The notes under the pieces: generated by a model
What the model was told of the DNA's origin: nothing
What the model saw: the letters and a program-made list of their open reading frames with translations, nothing else
Database searches by the model: none
Origin: a bacterium
GTDB lineage: Bacteria > SM23-31 > JAUVVT01
Direction: 5' to 3'
DNA: 22,088 nt
NCBI GenBank assembly: GCA_030616165.1
Contig: JAUWXV010000035.1
Location: 1-22,088, forward strand
Position numbers and translations under genes: made by a program
Part shown: positions 1-8,991 of the stretch, piece by piece
Position numbering within the stretch: position 1 is the first letter of the stretch
How the letters are laid out: every line of letters begins with the position of its first letter

Positions 1-656
1 GTGATGCTTTTAAAAATGTTTACGGTAATGAAACAGAGATGAAATCTTACATAATTGGATTGGCAATCTCTCAATTTTTATGGGAAACGCACTATGACAT
101 ATATAATTGTTTTGGAGATTATATGTCAAAAAATCATCAACAAATTAATTCTTATCTCGAAATAGGACCTGGACATGGTTTATTTCTAAATAAGGCAATG
201 GAATATCTAAGCAAAGAAACAAAAATAACAGTCGTTGATATTAGTTTAACATCATTGAATATAACAAAATCCATTATAAACTTTTTCAGACCACAAAATA
301 TAAATATAACCTATTACAATAACGATATTCTTGAAATAGTCTTGAATGAAAAGTATGATTTTATAACTATGGGTGAAGTATTAGAACATGTCAATTCCCC
401 TGAAAAATTACTTACAAAGTTGAAAAATTTATTGAACCATGATGGTAAGGCATTTGTTTCGACTTGTGTAAATTGCCCGGCTATAGACCATGTTTATCAC
501 TTTAAAACAGTAGATGAAATTAGAGATAAGTTTTATTTATGTGGACTTAAAGTCGAAAAAGAGATTGTTCTGCCAGTGGAAGACTTACCGTGGGATGAGA
601 TTGTAAGTAAAAATATTACAATAAACTATTGTTCTATATTAAAAAAGGAGCAATAA
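1..656 (+). CDS. Class I SAM-dependent methyltransferase (5' end outside window)
   Basis: The reading frame is open from the first complete codon (position 3) to the TAA at 654-656, and no start with a ribosome-binding site precedes it, so the gene very probably begins upstream. An ATG at 39 is in frame but is preceded by open coding sequence. Motif I of a Rossmann-fold methyltransferase is visible as LEIGPGHG, followed by an acidic residue after the second strand (VVDIS) and the GEVLEHV stretch typical of Methyltransf_11/23 enzymes. It would transfer a methyl group from S-adenosylmethionine in the cytoplasm. The substrate cannot be read from the sequence. Its stop codon overlaps the next start (TAATG), so it is translationally coupled to the MaoC/SDR, FkbH and acyl-carrier genes. 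Methylation of a hydroxyl on the acyl or sugar product of that module is a reasonable inference. Confidence 0.85.
   Translation, partial: DAFKNVYGNETEMKSYIIGLAISQFLWETHYDIYNCFGDYMSKNHQQINSYLEIGPGHGLFLNKAMEYLSKETKITVVDISLTSLNITKSIINFFRPQNINITYYNNDILEIVLNEKYDFITMGEVLEHVNSPEKLLTKLKNLLNHDGKAFVSTCVNCPAIDHVYHFKTVDEIRDKFYLCGLKVEKEIVLPVEDLPWDEIVSKNITINYCSILKKEQ
646..650 (+). promoter_or_regulatory. Shine-Dalgarno that fixes the start of the MaoC/SDR gene
   Basis: AGGAG lies five bases before the ATG at 656. It selects that codon over the longer in-frame alternative at 629, which would lie inside the end of the methyltransferase gene and has no such site. Confidence 0.75.
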
Positions 657-1840
657 TGAGTAGATTTAATGATATTAAAGTGGGTGACAAAGCTGAACTT
701 AAACATGTTATTACACAAGATGATATTGAAAAGTTTGTAGCTCTGACAGGAGATGACAATAAACTTCATATAGATAAAGATTATGCAAGTAAAACAACCT
801 TTAAAAAACCAGTAGCTCACGGAATGTTAGGAGCATCTTTTATATCTACTATAATTGGGACTAAACTTCCTGGAGACGGTGCTTTGTGGTTTGCTCAAAA
901 TTTGGAATTCTTGCTTCCTGTTAGAGTTGGTGATGAGATAGTCGTAAAAGCAGAAGTTATAAAAAAGATCGAACGGTTAAAGATAATAGAATTACAAACC
1001 GATATCTATAACCAACACAAACAAAAAGTCACAACAGGTATAGCAAAGGTAAAAATTATAGAACAAGAAATTCCACAAGAAAAAAAAGAAAAAAAACAAC
1101 CCGGAAAAGTTGCATTAGTAATTGGTGGAACAGGCGGTATAGGGAGAGAAACTTGTTTAAGATTGGCAAAAGATGGCTTTGATGTAGTCGTCCACTATTA
1201 TAAAAATGATGAACAGGCAAAAAAAATAAAAGAAGAGATAGAAAGATTAGGGCAAAAATCCATTATGGTTAAGGCTGATATTACAGATAATGTTCAAGTG
1301 AAAGAAATGATATATCAAATAGTAAGAAAACTTGAAACTGTAACAGTATTGATTAATTGTGCAACCGTAAAGATTCCTAATATTAAATTTACAGATTTGG
1401 ACTGGGAAGATATACAAAAGCATCTTGATATCAATATAAAAGGCTCTTTTTTTCTCGTAAGAAATATTATGCCTGTTATGGAAAAAGAAAAATATGGAAA
1501 AATAATTAATATTACTACCCAAGCTATTGAAACACCAAACCCTGAATGGCTACATTATATAACAGCAAAATCAGCATTAAATGGCTTTTCAAAGGCACTC
1601 GCAGTAGAGCTTGCCCCTAAAGGAATCAAGGTCAATATGATTTCTCCTGGAATGACGGACACAGAATTGATATCAGATATTCCAGAGAAAGCAAGATTGC
1701 TTGCAGCTGCTAAAACACCTTTAAAAAGAATTGCTAAACCAGAGGATATAGCAGGTGCTATTAGTTTCTTAGCCTCGGATAAATCCGATTTCATAACAGG
1801 AGAAACTATTAGAGTTAGTGGTGGACAGGTAATGATATGA
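656..1840 (+). CDS. MaoC-like dehydratase / short-chain dehydrogenase fusion
   Basis: A two-domain protein of 394 residues. Residues 1 to about 135 are a MaoC hot-dog domain with the hydratase-2 signature: TGDDNKLHID carries the Asp and His of the catalytic pair, though Lys stands where Pro is usual, and PVAHGML follows. Residues about 150-394 are a classical SDR with the nucleotide motif IGGTGGIG (from about residue 156) and the YITAK active site (Tyr301, Lys305). The residue 13 before the Tyr, normally the catalytic Ser, is Thr288. Established activities of these families are reversible hydration of enoyl thioesters and NAD(P)H-dependent reduction of ketoacyl thioesters. Fused, they could process a chain held on the acyl carrier protein encoded two genes downstream. 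The start at 656 has AGGAG in front and overlaps the previous stop by one base. The end overlaps fkbH by ATGA. Confidence 0.92.
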   Translation: MSRFNDIKVGDKAELKHVITQDDIEKFVALTGDDNKLHIDKDYASKTTFKKPVAHGMLGASFISTIIGTKLPGDGALWFAQNLEFLLPVRVGDEIVVKAEVIKKIERLKIIELQTDIYNQHKQKVTTGIAKVKIIEQEIPQEKKEKKQPGKVALVIGGTGGIGRETCLRLAKDGFDVVVHYYKNDEQAKKIKEEIERLGQKSIMVKADITDNVQVKEMIYQIVRKLETVTVLINCATVKIPNIKFTDLDWEDIQKHLDINIKGSFFLVRNIMPVMEKEKYGKIINITTQAIETPNPEWLHYITAKSALNGFSKALAVELAPKGIKVNMISPGMTDTELISDIPEKARLLAAAKTPLKRIAKPEDIAGAISFLASDKSDFITGETIRVSGGQVMI

Positions 1841-3576
1841 AAAATTTAAAATATAGTGAAATCTTAAAAGCAAATAGAGAACTGGGAAAAAGTTTAGGCG
1901 GGAGTAAATTTGAAATAACTATTTTATCAAACATAATTACTTCCCAACTAAACGATATTTTAGAATACTGTTTGAGAAAAAGAAATATCAATGCCTATGT
2001 AAAATCAGGAGACTATGATAATATTGTTCAGGATAGTGAAAAATTTAAGAATTCAAATTTAGTAATTATCTTCTGGGAACTTGCGAATATTATTGACGGT
2101 TTGCAATATATAGCAAATATAATGAGTAATGGCGAAATAGAATCTCTGTTGTCAAAAGTAAAATCTAATATAGATTTTGTGTTAACCAATCTTAAAAATA
2201 CTTCTTTGGTTCTTTTTAATAAATTTTCATCACTAATCTTTAACTATGAAAATATTAAGTCAAATAACTTTGATAAAATTTTCCAAAATCTGAACAAATA
2301 TTTAGAGCAAAAAGTCCAATCAAACACGATATTCATTGATATAGACAAATTAATTTCCAAAGTCTCAATAGAAAAAAGTGTTGATTTTAGGTACTTTTAT
2401 TCTTCCAAAGCTTTATATACAATAGAATTCTATAAGAATTATGCAGAGTATATTAAACCTATCATTTTGTCTGCGAATGGGAAAACCAAGAAAGCGATTA
2501 TATTTGATTGTGATAATACCTTATGGAAAGGTATAGTGGGTGAAGATGGTTTTGATGGTATTGAGATGTCAAGTAAAACGCAAAATGGAGTCGTATTTGA
2601 AGAAGTACAACATCTGGCACTTGAGTTGAATAAACGAGGGATATTATTGGGTATTTGCAGTAAAAATAATCCACAAGATGTAGACAAAGTTATTTCAAAT
2701 CATCCTGATATGAAGATAAAAGATGAACACTTAACTATAAAAAAAGTAAATTGGAATGATAAAGTATCAAATCTGAAAGGAATGGCAAATGAGTTAAATA
2801 TTGGACTTGACAGTATAGTATTTGTTGAGGATTCAAGTTTTGAAGTTAATTTTATCAAGGAATATTTGCCTCAGATAACAATTTTTCAAGTGCCTGAAAA
2901 GTTAAGTGAATACCCAAGAATGTTAAGAGAACATATAAATTTATTTTACAATATTTCAGAATCTAAAGAAGATTTAAAAAAAGCAGAAATGTATAAGCAG
3001 CAGGCAAAAAGAGAACATGAAAAGAGTAGGTTTAGCAATCTTGATGATTACTTAAAATCATTAGAATTAAAATTAACAATTTATATAAATTATAATTTGC
3101 TTATCCCAAGAATATCGCAGTTGACACAAAAAACGAATCAATTTAATCTCACAACAAAAAGATATACAGAATCTGATATAAAAATATTTGTTAATAGTAA
3201 CAAATATAGAGTATTTGCATTTAATGTTAGTGATAAATTTGGAGATTATGGAATAACAGGTCTTAGCATTGTAAAATTAGACAATGAAATTAAAAGTGCA
3301 GATATTGATACTTTTCTTATGAGTTGCAGGGTGATAGGTAGAAATGTTGAATTTTCTTTTTTGGATTTTATTATAAACTGCTTGAAAGATTTAGGAATTA
3401 TCTCATTATCGTCATGTTATATTAAATCATTAAAAAATGAGCAAGTTGCTAATTTTTATGAAAAAAATGGATTTGAACTAATAAAAAGTTTTGATAACGA
3501 GAAATCATATAGATTAAGACTTGAAAAATACAAGTCCAAAAATTTAGAATATATAGGAGTAGAAATTGGAAGATAA
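1837..3576 (+). CDS. FkbH-like protein (HAD-IIIC phosphatase/acyl-loading domain plus GNAT domain)
   Basis: A 579-residue protein with the usual FkbH layout. There is an N-terminal alpha/beta region of about 210 residues, then a HAD domain opening with DCDNTLWKG (Asp224 and Asp226), with GICSKNN and the acidic VFVEDSS segment. A C-terminal GNAT-type region carries the diagnostic FGDYGITGL and FLMSCRVIGRNVEF motifs. In polyketide pathways such proteins take glycerate from 1,3-bisphosphoglycerate, dephosphorylate it and load a glyceryl group onto an acyl carrier protein. Homologues are also found in O-antigen clusters. The acyl carrier gene directly overlaps its 3' end, which supports the same loading role here. 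The exact three-carbon substrate is an inference. The start ATG overlaps the preceding stop (ATGA). Confidence 0.92.
   Translation: MKNLKYSEILKANRELGKSLGGSKFEITILSNIITSQLNDILEYCLRKRNINAYVKSGDYDNIVQDSEKFKNSNLVIIFWELANIIDGLQYIANIMSNGEIESLLSKVKSNIDFVLTNLKNTSLVLFNKFSSLIFNYENIKSNNFDKIFQNLNKYLEQKVQSNTIFIDIDKLISKVSIEKSVDFRYFYSSKALYTIEFYKNYAEYIKPIILSANGKTKKAIIFDCDNTLWKGIVGEDGFDGIEMSSKTQNGVVFEEVQHLALELNKRGILLGICSKNNPQDVDKVISNHPDMKIKDEHLTIKKVNWNDKVSNLKGMANELNIGLDSIVFVEDSSFEVNFIKEYLPQITIFQVPEKLSEYPRMLREHINLFYNISESKEDLKKAEMYKQQAKREHEKSRFSNLDDYLKSLELKLTIYINYNLLIPRISQLTQKTNQFNLTTKRYTESDIKIFVNSNKYRVFAFNVSDKFGDYGITGLSIVKLDNEIKSADIDTFLMSCRVIGRNVEFSFLDFIINCLKDLGIISLSSCYIKSLKNEQVANFYEKNGFELIKSFDNEKSYRLRLEKYKSKNLEYIGVEIGR
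3555..3559 (+). promoter_or_regulatory. Shine-Dalgarno for a TTG start
   Basis: AGGAG inside the last codons of the fkbH-like gene lies six bases before the TTG at 3566. It supports that unusual start for the acyl carrier protein, which otherwise would lose its first helix. Confidence 0.65.
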
Positions 3577-3793
3577 AATCAAAGAAGTAATGTTATCGGT
3601 GTTTGGAGTAGAAATATCCGAGATTGATGATAATACCTCTTCAGATACTTTAGAGGTTTGGGATTCACTGAGACATATGAATCTGATAGTTGCACTTGAA
3701 GAAGAATTCGGCATTGAGTTTAATGATGAAGAAATTATTGAAATGACAGATTATAAGTTGATTAAAGCAATAATTCAAGAAAAAAAATGTTAA
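3566..3793 (+). CDS. Stand-alone acyl carrier protein
   Basis: A 75-residue acidic protein with the acyl-carrier fold pattern. The segment VWDSLRHMNL contains the phosphopantetheine attachment serine (Ser34) in the DSL motif, and EEEFGIEF follows in the third helix region. After attachment of the 4'-phosphopantetheine arm by a transferase encoded elsewhere, it would carry thioester intermediates in the cytoplasm. The start is TTG with AGGAG six bases upstream, overlapping the fkbH-like gene by 11 bp, so the two proteins are probably made in coupled amounts. With FkbH and the MaoC/SDR fusion it makes a self-contained loading, reduction and dehydration set. It is too short and too isolated to be a primary-metabolism AcpP locus, where fab genes would be neighbours. 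Confidence 0.9.
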   Translation: MEDKIKEVMLSVFGVEISEIDDNTSSDTLEVWDSLRHMNLIVALEEEFGIEFNDEEIIEMTDYKLIKAIIQEKKC

Positions 3794-3850
3794 TATGTTG
3801 AAAGAAGTGTGATAGATTACAAACAATTTTTAATATAAAAAGGATTATAT

Positions 3851-5302
3851 ATGAAAATATTATTTAATGCTTTTTCTGAAATGTGCAAGATTTACTGCAA
3901 GATTGCACATTTAATGGAAAAATATAACGATATTAATGTGGATAAATATTACTTTTTAATTGAATCAACAGTTTTTGAAAATTACATTAAAGAAAATGCT
4001 CCCCAAAACAAATCTGAAATTATTTATACATATAAAAACTTTGATGTAAATAAATTAGGTGATGTAAATTTAGAAAGACTAAAAAAATATGAGAAATATT
4101 ATGGAATTCCTAATTTGTGGTTCTATATTGTAGCAGATAGATTTTTCAGAAGATATGATGAAAAAAGGATTTTGAAAGCTTTAAATTGGCACATTGAATT
4201 TTATGAAAATCTATTTGATAAACACAAAATAGATGTTCTCATATCTGCGGATATCGGTGGTCTTTATAGTGGAGTAATGCACCGGATTGCAGAGGAAAAA
4301 AGTGTTATCAATTTCAAAATACTAAGTTCAAGATTACCTGAACCTTCCCGTATTTACATATCAGATGATTTGTATCTCAAACCTAAAGATATTCACAAAC
4401 ATTATGAAAATCTTCTTAATAGAAACCTAACCAATGAAGAACTGAAAAAAGCCAAGGAGATTGTTGATTTATATAGAAATAAAAAATCCACCACAGCTGC
4501 AATGTCTGCGTTTAAACTTAAAAAAACACAATATCTCAATACCACTAAGAATATTTTTAGAAAAATTATCAATTTCAAATTTAAAGGGATAAAAAATATA
4601 CAAACTCCTCTTGATATAATAAAAAATTCGGTCTTTATTGTAAAAATTAGGTCTTTTATTCTAAAGAAATTCTATAATAGTTTATTTGAAAATCCAGATT
4701 TTAATGAAAAATATTATTACTATCCTTTACATGTGCAGCCAGAACGAAGCATAGATTTAATTGCTCCCTTTTATATGGATCAAATATACTTAATTGAAAA
4801 TATTGCCAATTGTATGCCAATAGAATATAAATTATATGTGAAGGAACATCCAGGTTTTGTTGGGATGAGATCCATAAAATATTACAAAAGACTTCGCAAA
4901 ATTCCTCGCGTTAAATTAATTAAAACTGAATATGATAATCACACTCTTATTAAAAACAGCACGGGGATTACAACAATAACTGGAACTGTTGGATGGGAAG
5001 GATTGATTTTTGGTAAACCTGTTATATCGTTTGGGCACGTCTTTTACAACTTAATGAAAGACAGTGTATTTTTCGTGAAAGATTTTTATAATTTACCTTA
5101 TCTATTTCAGGAAATTATATCAAATTTTAAACCCAATGAAGAAAAAATTTTGAAATTTTGTTACGCTAAATATTTGAGTACTTATCCTGGTTCCATGATG
5201 CCCCCGTCAATGGATAAATTCGCTACCTCTAATGAGAATATTAACAATTTATATAAAGTAATTATCAATGAAATTAAAAAAAGAAAAGATATTACGCATT
5301 AA
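3851..5302 (+). CDS. Capsule polysaccharide biosynthesis (KpsC/KpsS-type) glycosyltransferase-like protein
   Basis: A 483-residue cytoplasmic protein. The C-terminal half has the hallmarks of the Capsule_synth/KpsC-KpsS group: YPLHVQPERS (about residues 294-303), YVKEHPGF, and the nucleotide-sugar-binding type stretch TGTVGWEGLIFGKPVISFG. The N-terminal half is charged and less recognisable, with LISADIGG marking a GT-B strand. Some known members add Kdo to a lipid acceptor in capsule assembly. Others are simply annotated as surface-polysaccharide transferases, and the sugar used here is unknown. AAAAGGA lies six bases before the ATG. The gene is separated from the acyl module by 57 bp, and no terminator is visible in that gap, so it may belong to the same transcript. 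Confidence 0.75.
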   Translation: MKILFNAFSEMCKIYCKIAHLMEKYNDINVDKYYFLIESTVFENYIKENAPQNKSEIIYTYKNFDVNKLGDVNLERLKKYEKYYGIPNLWFYIVADRFFRRYDEKRILKALNWHIEFYENLFDKHKIDVLISADIGGLYSGVMHRIAEEKSVINFKILSSRLPEPSRIYISDDLYLKPKDIHKHYENLLNRNLTNEELKKAKEIVDLYRNKKSTTAAMSAFKLKKTQYLNTTKNIFRKIINFKFKGIKNIQTPLDIIKNSVFIVKIRSFILKKFYNSLFENPDFNEKYYYYPLHVQPERSIDLIAPFYMDQIYLIENIANCMPIEYKLYVKEHPGFVGMRSIKYYKRLRKIPRVKLIKTEYDNHTLIKNSTGITTITGTVGWEGLIFGKPVISFGHVFYNLMKDSVFFVKDFYNLPYLFQEIISNFKPNEEKILKFCYAKYLSTYPGSMMPPSMDKFATSNENINNLYKVIINEIKKRKDITH

Positions 5303-5395
5303 TATATCACAGTTTAAAAAGAAAGTATTATTAAAATTATATTAGTTATAAATTTTAATATTTTTGTGTATTAATATAATAATTTATCGTTTAAT

Positions 5396-6391
5396 ATGTA
5401 TAAAGTTGGAATAGTAGGCCTGGGAAGAGTTGCCAGCACCTATGATGATGACCCTCTTGTTAAAGGTGTATATACGCATACTGGAGCATATAGTATCAAT
5501 CCAGAGACAAAAATTGTGGCAGGGGCAGATATAGACAGAGAAAAGTTGGATGCATTTGGCAAAAAGTGGAATGTTGCTTCTTTGTATTTAGATTATAATG
5601 AGATGTTTAAAAATGAAGAATTAGATATTATCAGCGTCTGTACTGGTGTTGATATCCATTATGATATAGTTAAAGAAGCAGCGAAGTATGATATTAAAGC
5701 AATCTATTGTGAAAAACCAATGACAGATACTCTTGAAAAAGCGGATGAGATTGTTGATTTATGTAGAAAGAAAAACATCGTCCTTGCGGTTAACCATTTT
5801 AGAAGGTGGGATTATGGCTTTCAATCTATAAAAAAATACATTGATGAAAAAAAAATAGGTAATATCCAGAAGGTAAAAGTTTATTATACTAAAGGAATAT
5901 TGAATAATGGCTCTCACGCTGTTGATTTACTTAATTACTTTTTCGGGAAGGTCGAATATTTATGGAGTTACTATTCTTATAAAGAAAAAAATTTAGATGA
6001 TCCAACTCTTGATGTTTATTTAAAGTTTAAAAACGGATTATCCGGAATATTGATGGGCTTGGATGCTGATTATTTCAGTATATTTGAGATAGATATATTA
6101 GGTACAAAAGGAAGAATATCCATCAAAGATGGGGGAAATAGATTTGAATATTATAAGGTTCAGGAAAGCGATAAATTTTTGGGATATAAAGAATTATTTA
6201 AGGAAGAATTACCCTTTACCCCACAACTTGGCAGCGCAATGCCACAGGCTGTTTCTGATATTTTAGAATGCATAAAAACCGGCAAAAAGCCCTTATGCTC
6301 AGGTGAAGATGCAAGAAATTCTCTATTAGTAATACTCTCTGCAATAAAGTCTGTTAACAATCAGGGGAAGAAGATATTTATATCAGAATAG
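5396..6391 (+). CDS. Gfo/Idh/MocA-family oxidoreductase
   Basis: A 331-residue NAD(P)-dependent enzyme. The N-terminal Rossmann motif is VGIVGLGRVA, the cofactor/active-site motif is EKP (Lys107), and the second domain carries GSHAVDLL with His174 and Asp177 in the positions of the family's catalytic pair. Members oxidise or reduce hydroxyl/keto groups on sugars, inositols and nucleotide sugars. The neighbour 41 bp downstream is a PLP aminotransferase, a pairing often seen where a keto sugar is made and then aminated, so an amino-sugar or amino-cyclitol precursor is a likely product. No convincing Shine-Dalgarno precedes the ATG. A TATAAT at 5375-5380 ends 15 bases upstream and could be the -10 of its own promoter with a very short leader. 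Confidence 0.88.
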   Translation: MYKVGIVGLGRVASTYDDDPLVKGVYTHTGAYSINPETKIVAGADIDREKLDAFGKKWNVASLYLDYNEMFKNEELDIISVCTGVDIHYDIVKEAAKYDIKAIYCEKPMTDTLEKADEIVDLCRKKNIVLAVNHFRRWDYGFQSIKKYIDEKKIGNIQKVKVYYTKGILNNGSHAVDLLNYFFGKVEYLWSYYSYKEKNLDDPTLDVYLKFKNGLSGILMGLDADYFSIFEIDILGTKGRISIKDGGNRFEYYKVQESDKFLGYKELFKEELPFTPQLGSAMPQAVSDILECIKTGKKPLCSGEDARNSLLVILSAIKSVNNQGKKIFISE

Positions 6392-6432
6392 AATTTTAGA
6401 TTTTTAACAACAAAAATATTGATTTAGGGAAA

Positions 6433-7716
6433 ATGAATTCGAAACTTGCGCTATTTGGCGGTAAACCGATTAGGGAAAAACCATTCCCTCCGTATATTAC
6501 CATAGGAGAAGAAGAAAAAAGGGCGGTAATGAAAGTTCTCGATTCCGGGATTCTTTCAAGATTTGTCGGCTCTTATGGGGATGATTTTTATGGCGGGGAT
6601 ATGGTAAGGAAAACTGAGAGGGAATGGGAAGAATTTTTTGGGGTAAAATATGCCGTGACGGTAAACTCTGCTTCCTCTGGACTTTATTCTGCTGTAGGTG
6701 CTTTGGGGATAGGACCCGGCGATGAAGTTATAGTTACTCCTTTTACGATGACAGCAACCGCAAGCGCTATACTCGTTTATAATGCAGTTCCAGTTTTTGT
6801 AGATATTGATGAAGATATATTTTGTATTAGTCCAGAAAAGGTAGAAGAGGCAATAACATCACGAACCAAAGCAATTATGGTAGTGCATTTGTATGGTCAT
6901 CCAGCAAGAATGGATGAAATTATGAGAATTGCAAGTAAGCATAACCTGAAAGTAATTGAAGACTGTGCACAAGCACCCGCTGCCACATATAAAGGGAGCT
7001 ATGTTGGAACTTTAGGAGATATTGCTGTTTTCAGCCTGAATTGTTATAAGACCATTCAAACTGGCGAAGGGGGTGTAATTGTAACTAATAATGAAGAACT
7101 TGCGGTAAGAAGTCAGTTAATCAGAAACCACGCTGAATATGTTGTTGGAGATATGGGTGTAAAGAATTTGGATAATATGCTCGGATGGAACTACCGTATG
7201 ACCGAAATTCAGGCAGCAATTGCTTCAGAGCAGTTAAAGAAACTTAATGCTTTAACTGAACCAAGAATAGAATTAGCAAATTATCTTACCGAACGAATAT
7301 TTAAGATAGATGGAATAACGCCTCCTGTTGTATTACCTGAATGCAAGCATGTTTATTATGTTTATTCAATGAAATTTGATGAAGAAAAAATAGGAATTTC
7401 ACGTACAAGTTTTGTAAAAGCATTGAATGCTGAGGGTATTCTTCACTGGGAGGGATATTGTAAGCCTCTATATATGCTTCCGATGTATCAGAATAGGATG
7501 GTTTTTGGTGGAAAGGGCTGTCCTTTTAATTGCCATTATTATGATGGGAATGTAAGTTATGAAAAAGGGCTATGCCCAGTAACAGAAAAGATGTATGAAA
7601 AGGAACTTTTCTTTAACGATTTCTGCAGACCTCCACTCACAAAAAAGGATTTGGATGATGTGGTGAATGCATTTTATAAAGTCCTTGAAAATAAAGATGA
7701 ATTGAGAAATATTTAA
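6433..7716 (+). CDS. DegT/DnrJ/EryC1/StrS-family aminotransferase
   Basis: A 427-residue PLP enzyme of the sugar aminotransferase family. Visible landmarks are VNSASSGLYSAVGAL, VIEDCAQAP (the ring-stacking Asp region) and FSLNCYKTIQTGEGG, with Lys206 as the expected Schiff-base lysine. NYRMTEIQAAI is the family motif from the substrate loop. It would move an amino group from glutamate or glutamine to a keto sugar or cyclitol. The length is 40-50 residues above a typical sugar aminotransferase. The extra part lies near the C terminus and includes a Cys-rich stretch (GCPFNCHYY, then LCPVTE), reminiscent of the cyclitol/AHBA-type branch, though I cannot assign a substrate. AGGGA lies very close to the ATG. 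The upstream oxidoreductase is the probable partner. Confidence 0.9.
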   Translation: MNSKLALFGGKPIREKPFPPYITIGEEEKRAVMKVLDSGILSRFVGSYGDDFYGGDMVRKTEREWEEFFGVKYAVTVNSASSGLYSAVGALGIGPGDEVIVTPFTMTATASAILVYNAVPVFVDIDEDIFCISPEKVEEAITSRTKAIMVVHLYGHPARMDEIMRIASKHNLKVIEDCAQAPAATYKGSYVGTLGDIAVFSLNCYKTIQTGEGGVIVTNNEELAVRSQLIRNHAEYVVGDMGVKNLDNMLGWNYRMTEIQAAIASEQLKKLNALTEPRIELANYLTERIFKIDGITPPVVLPECKHVYYVYSMKFDEEKIGISRTSFVKALNAEGILHWEGYCKPLYMLPMYQNRMVFGGKGCPFNCHYYDGNVSYEKGLCPVTEKMYEKELFFNDFCRPPLTKKDLDDVVNAFYKVLENKDELRNI

Positions 7717-7830
7717 TAATTTATAATTTAAATTCTATATTTATTCAGTATTTCTTTTACTAAATGGAAGATAAGTAATTTAATATTTCATAATTAACAG
7801 CATTTGTTTGAATTCTGTGAGTATTAAAAA

Positions 7831-8991
7831 TTGAAAGGAAGAAAAAATAAAATTTTATTTGTTAGCAGAGATCCAGGAGGTTCAAATGCTATTGCACCTG
7901 TTATAAAAAAGTTGTTTAACAGTCTTGATTTTAATGTAAAAGTTTTTGCATCAGGTTCAGCTGAGAAAATTTTTACAAATAAGAATATTACCTTTATTTC
8001 TCTTGATGATAGCGATGTTGAAGAATTTAAAATTGAGAGTGCAGAAAAAATAATAAAAAATGAAAATCCTTCAATAGTAATTACTGGCACGAGTTCAAAT
8101 GATAATTCTGAAAATTATTTTAGATTAGTAGCAAAAAAATTTGGTATTCCAACTGTTTCGATTCTCGACCAGTGGATGAATTATATTCAGAGGTTTCAGT
8201 GTAATAAGGAAGATTTAAAATGTATTCCAGATATTATTTGTGTTATGGACGAAGTGGCAAGGGACGATATGATAAAAGATGGATTTGAATCAAGTAGAAT
8301 AGCGATTACTGGGAATCCTTACTTTGATGATTTATTTACATTTAAAGAAGAATTTGATAAAGAGAAGGTAAAAGAATTTCGAAGACTGCTTGGTATTGAC
8401 AAGGATGAATATCTTATAACTTTTGCTTCTGAACCTATTGAAAATTCAGAAGATGATAATTATAAAATCAGGGATGAATGGGGCTATACTGAAAAAACTG
8501 TTATATCTTCTCTTCTGACTGCATTAGAAAATATTTCTTTGAGGAAAAGATTAAAGATGTGCTTAATTATTAAATTACATCCGCGGGAAATAAAAAGTAA
8601 TTTTGATAAAATAATAAAAAATTTTATTTCTGAAAATGTAAGGATAATATTGAATGATTATGCAGAGCCAAGAAAGTTGATTTTGTCTTCAGACCTTGTT
8701 ACTGGTATGACATCAATGTTTCTTATTGAATCAGTCCTTCTAAGTAAATTGACTATCAGTTTACAGCCAGAGTCCAAAAAGCCGGATTTTTTGATAACAA
8801 ACAGAGTCGGTGCAAGTATTGGAGTTTATAATAAAGTAGATGTTGAGCCTTTATTAGAAAAGATGATTTTTGATAAAGAATTTCAAGAAGATGTTTTAAA
8901 AAAGGGGAAATTGTTTAATGTAAAAGGCTATGCGACTGATAATGTGATAAATAAGATTCACGAATTAATTGAAATGGAAGGTATAAACTGA
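7831..8991 (+). CDS. GT-B-fold glycosyltransferase-like or epimerase-like protein, unassigned
   Basis: A 386-residue soluble protein. It opens with a short strand and glycine-rich loop (ILFVSRDPGGSNAIAPV), followed by VITGTSS and SILDQWMNY. The second half contains TGNPYFDDL, a beta-strand run LIIKLHPRE and LVTGMTSMFLIES. The HPRE and TGMTSMFLIES segments resemble the nucleotide-binding domain of GT-B proteins such as UDP-GlcNAc 2-epimerase or CDP-glycerol/capsule transferases. I do not recognise the exact family. The start is a TTG at 7831, chosen because the first strand begins only six codons later and no ATG is available. The Shine-Dalgarno is weak. It lies between the aminotransferase and the flippase, so a role in building or transferring the repeat unit is inferred from position. 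Confidence 0.7.
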   Translation: MKGRKNKILFVSRDPGGSNAIAPVIKKLFNSLDFNVKVFASGSAEKIFTNKNITFISLDDSDVEEFKIESAEKIIKNENPSIVITGTSSNDNSENYFRLVAKKFGIPTVSILDQWMNYIQRFQCNKEDLKCIPDIICVMDEVARDDMIKDGFESSRIAITGNPYFDDLFTFKEEFDKEKVKEFRRLLGIDKDEYLITFASEPIENSEDDNYKIRDEWGYTEKTVISSLLTALENISLRKRLKMCLIIKLHPREIKSNFDKIIKNFISENVRIILNDYAEPRKLILSSDLVTGMTSMFLIESVLLSKLTISLQPESKKPDFLITNRVGASIGVYNKVDVEPLLEKMIFDKEFQEDVLKKGKLFNVKGYATDNVINKIHELIEMEGIN

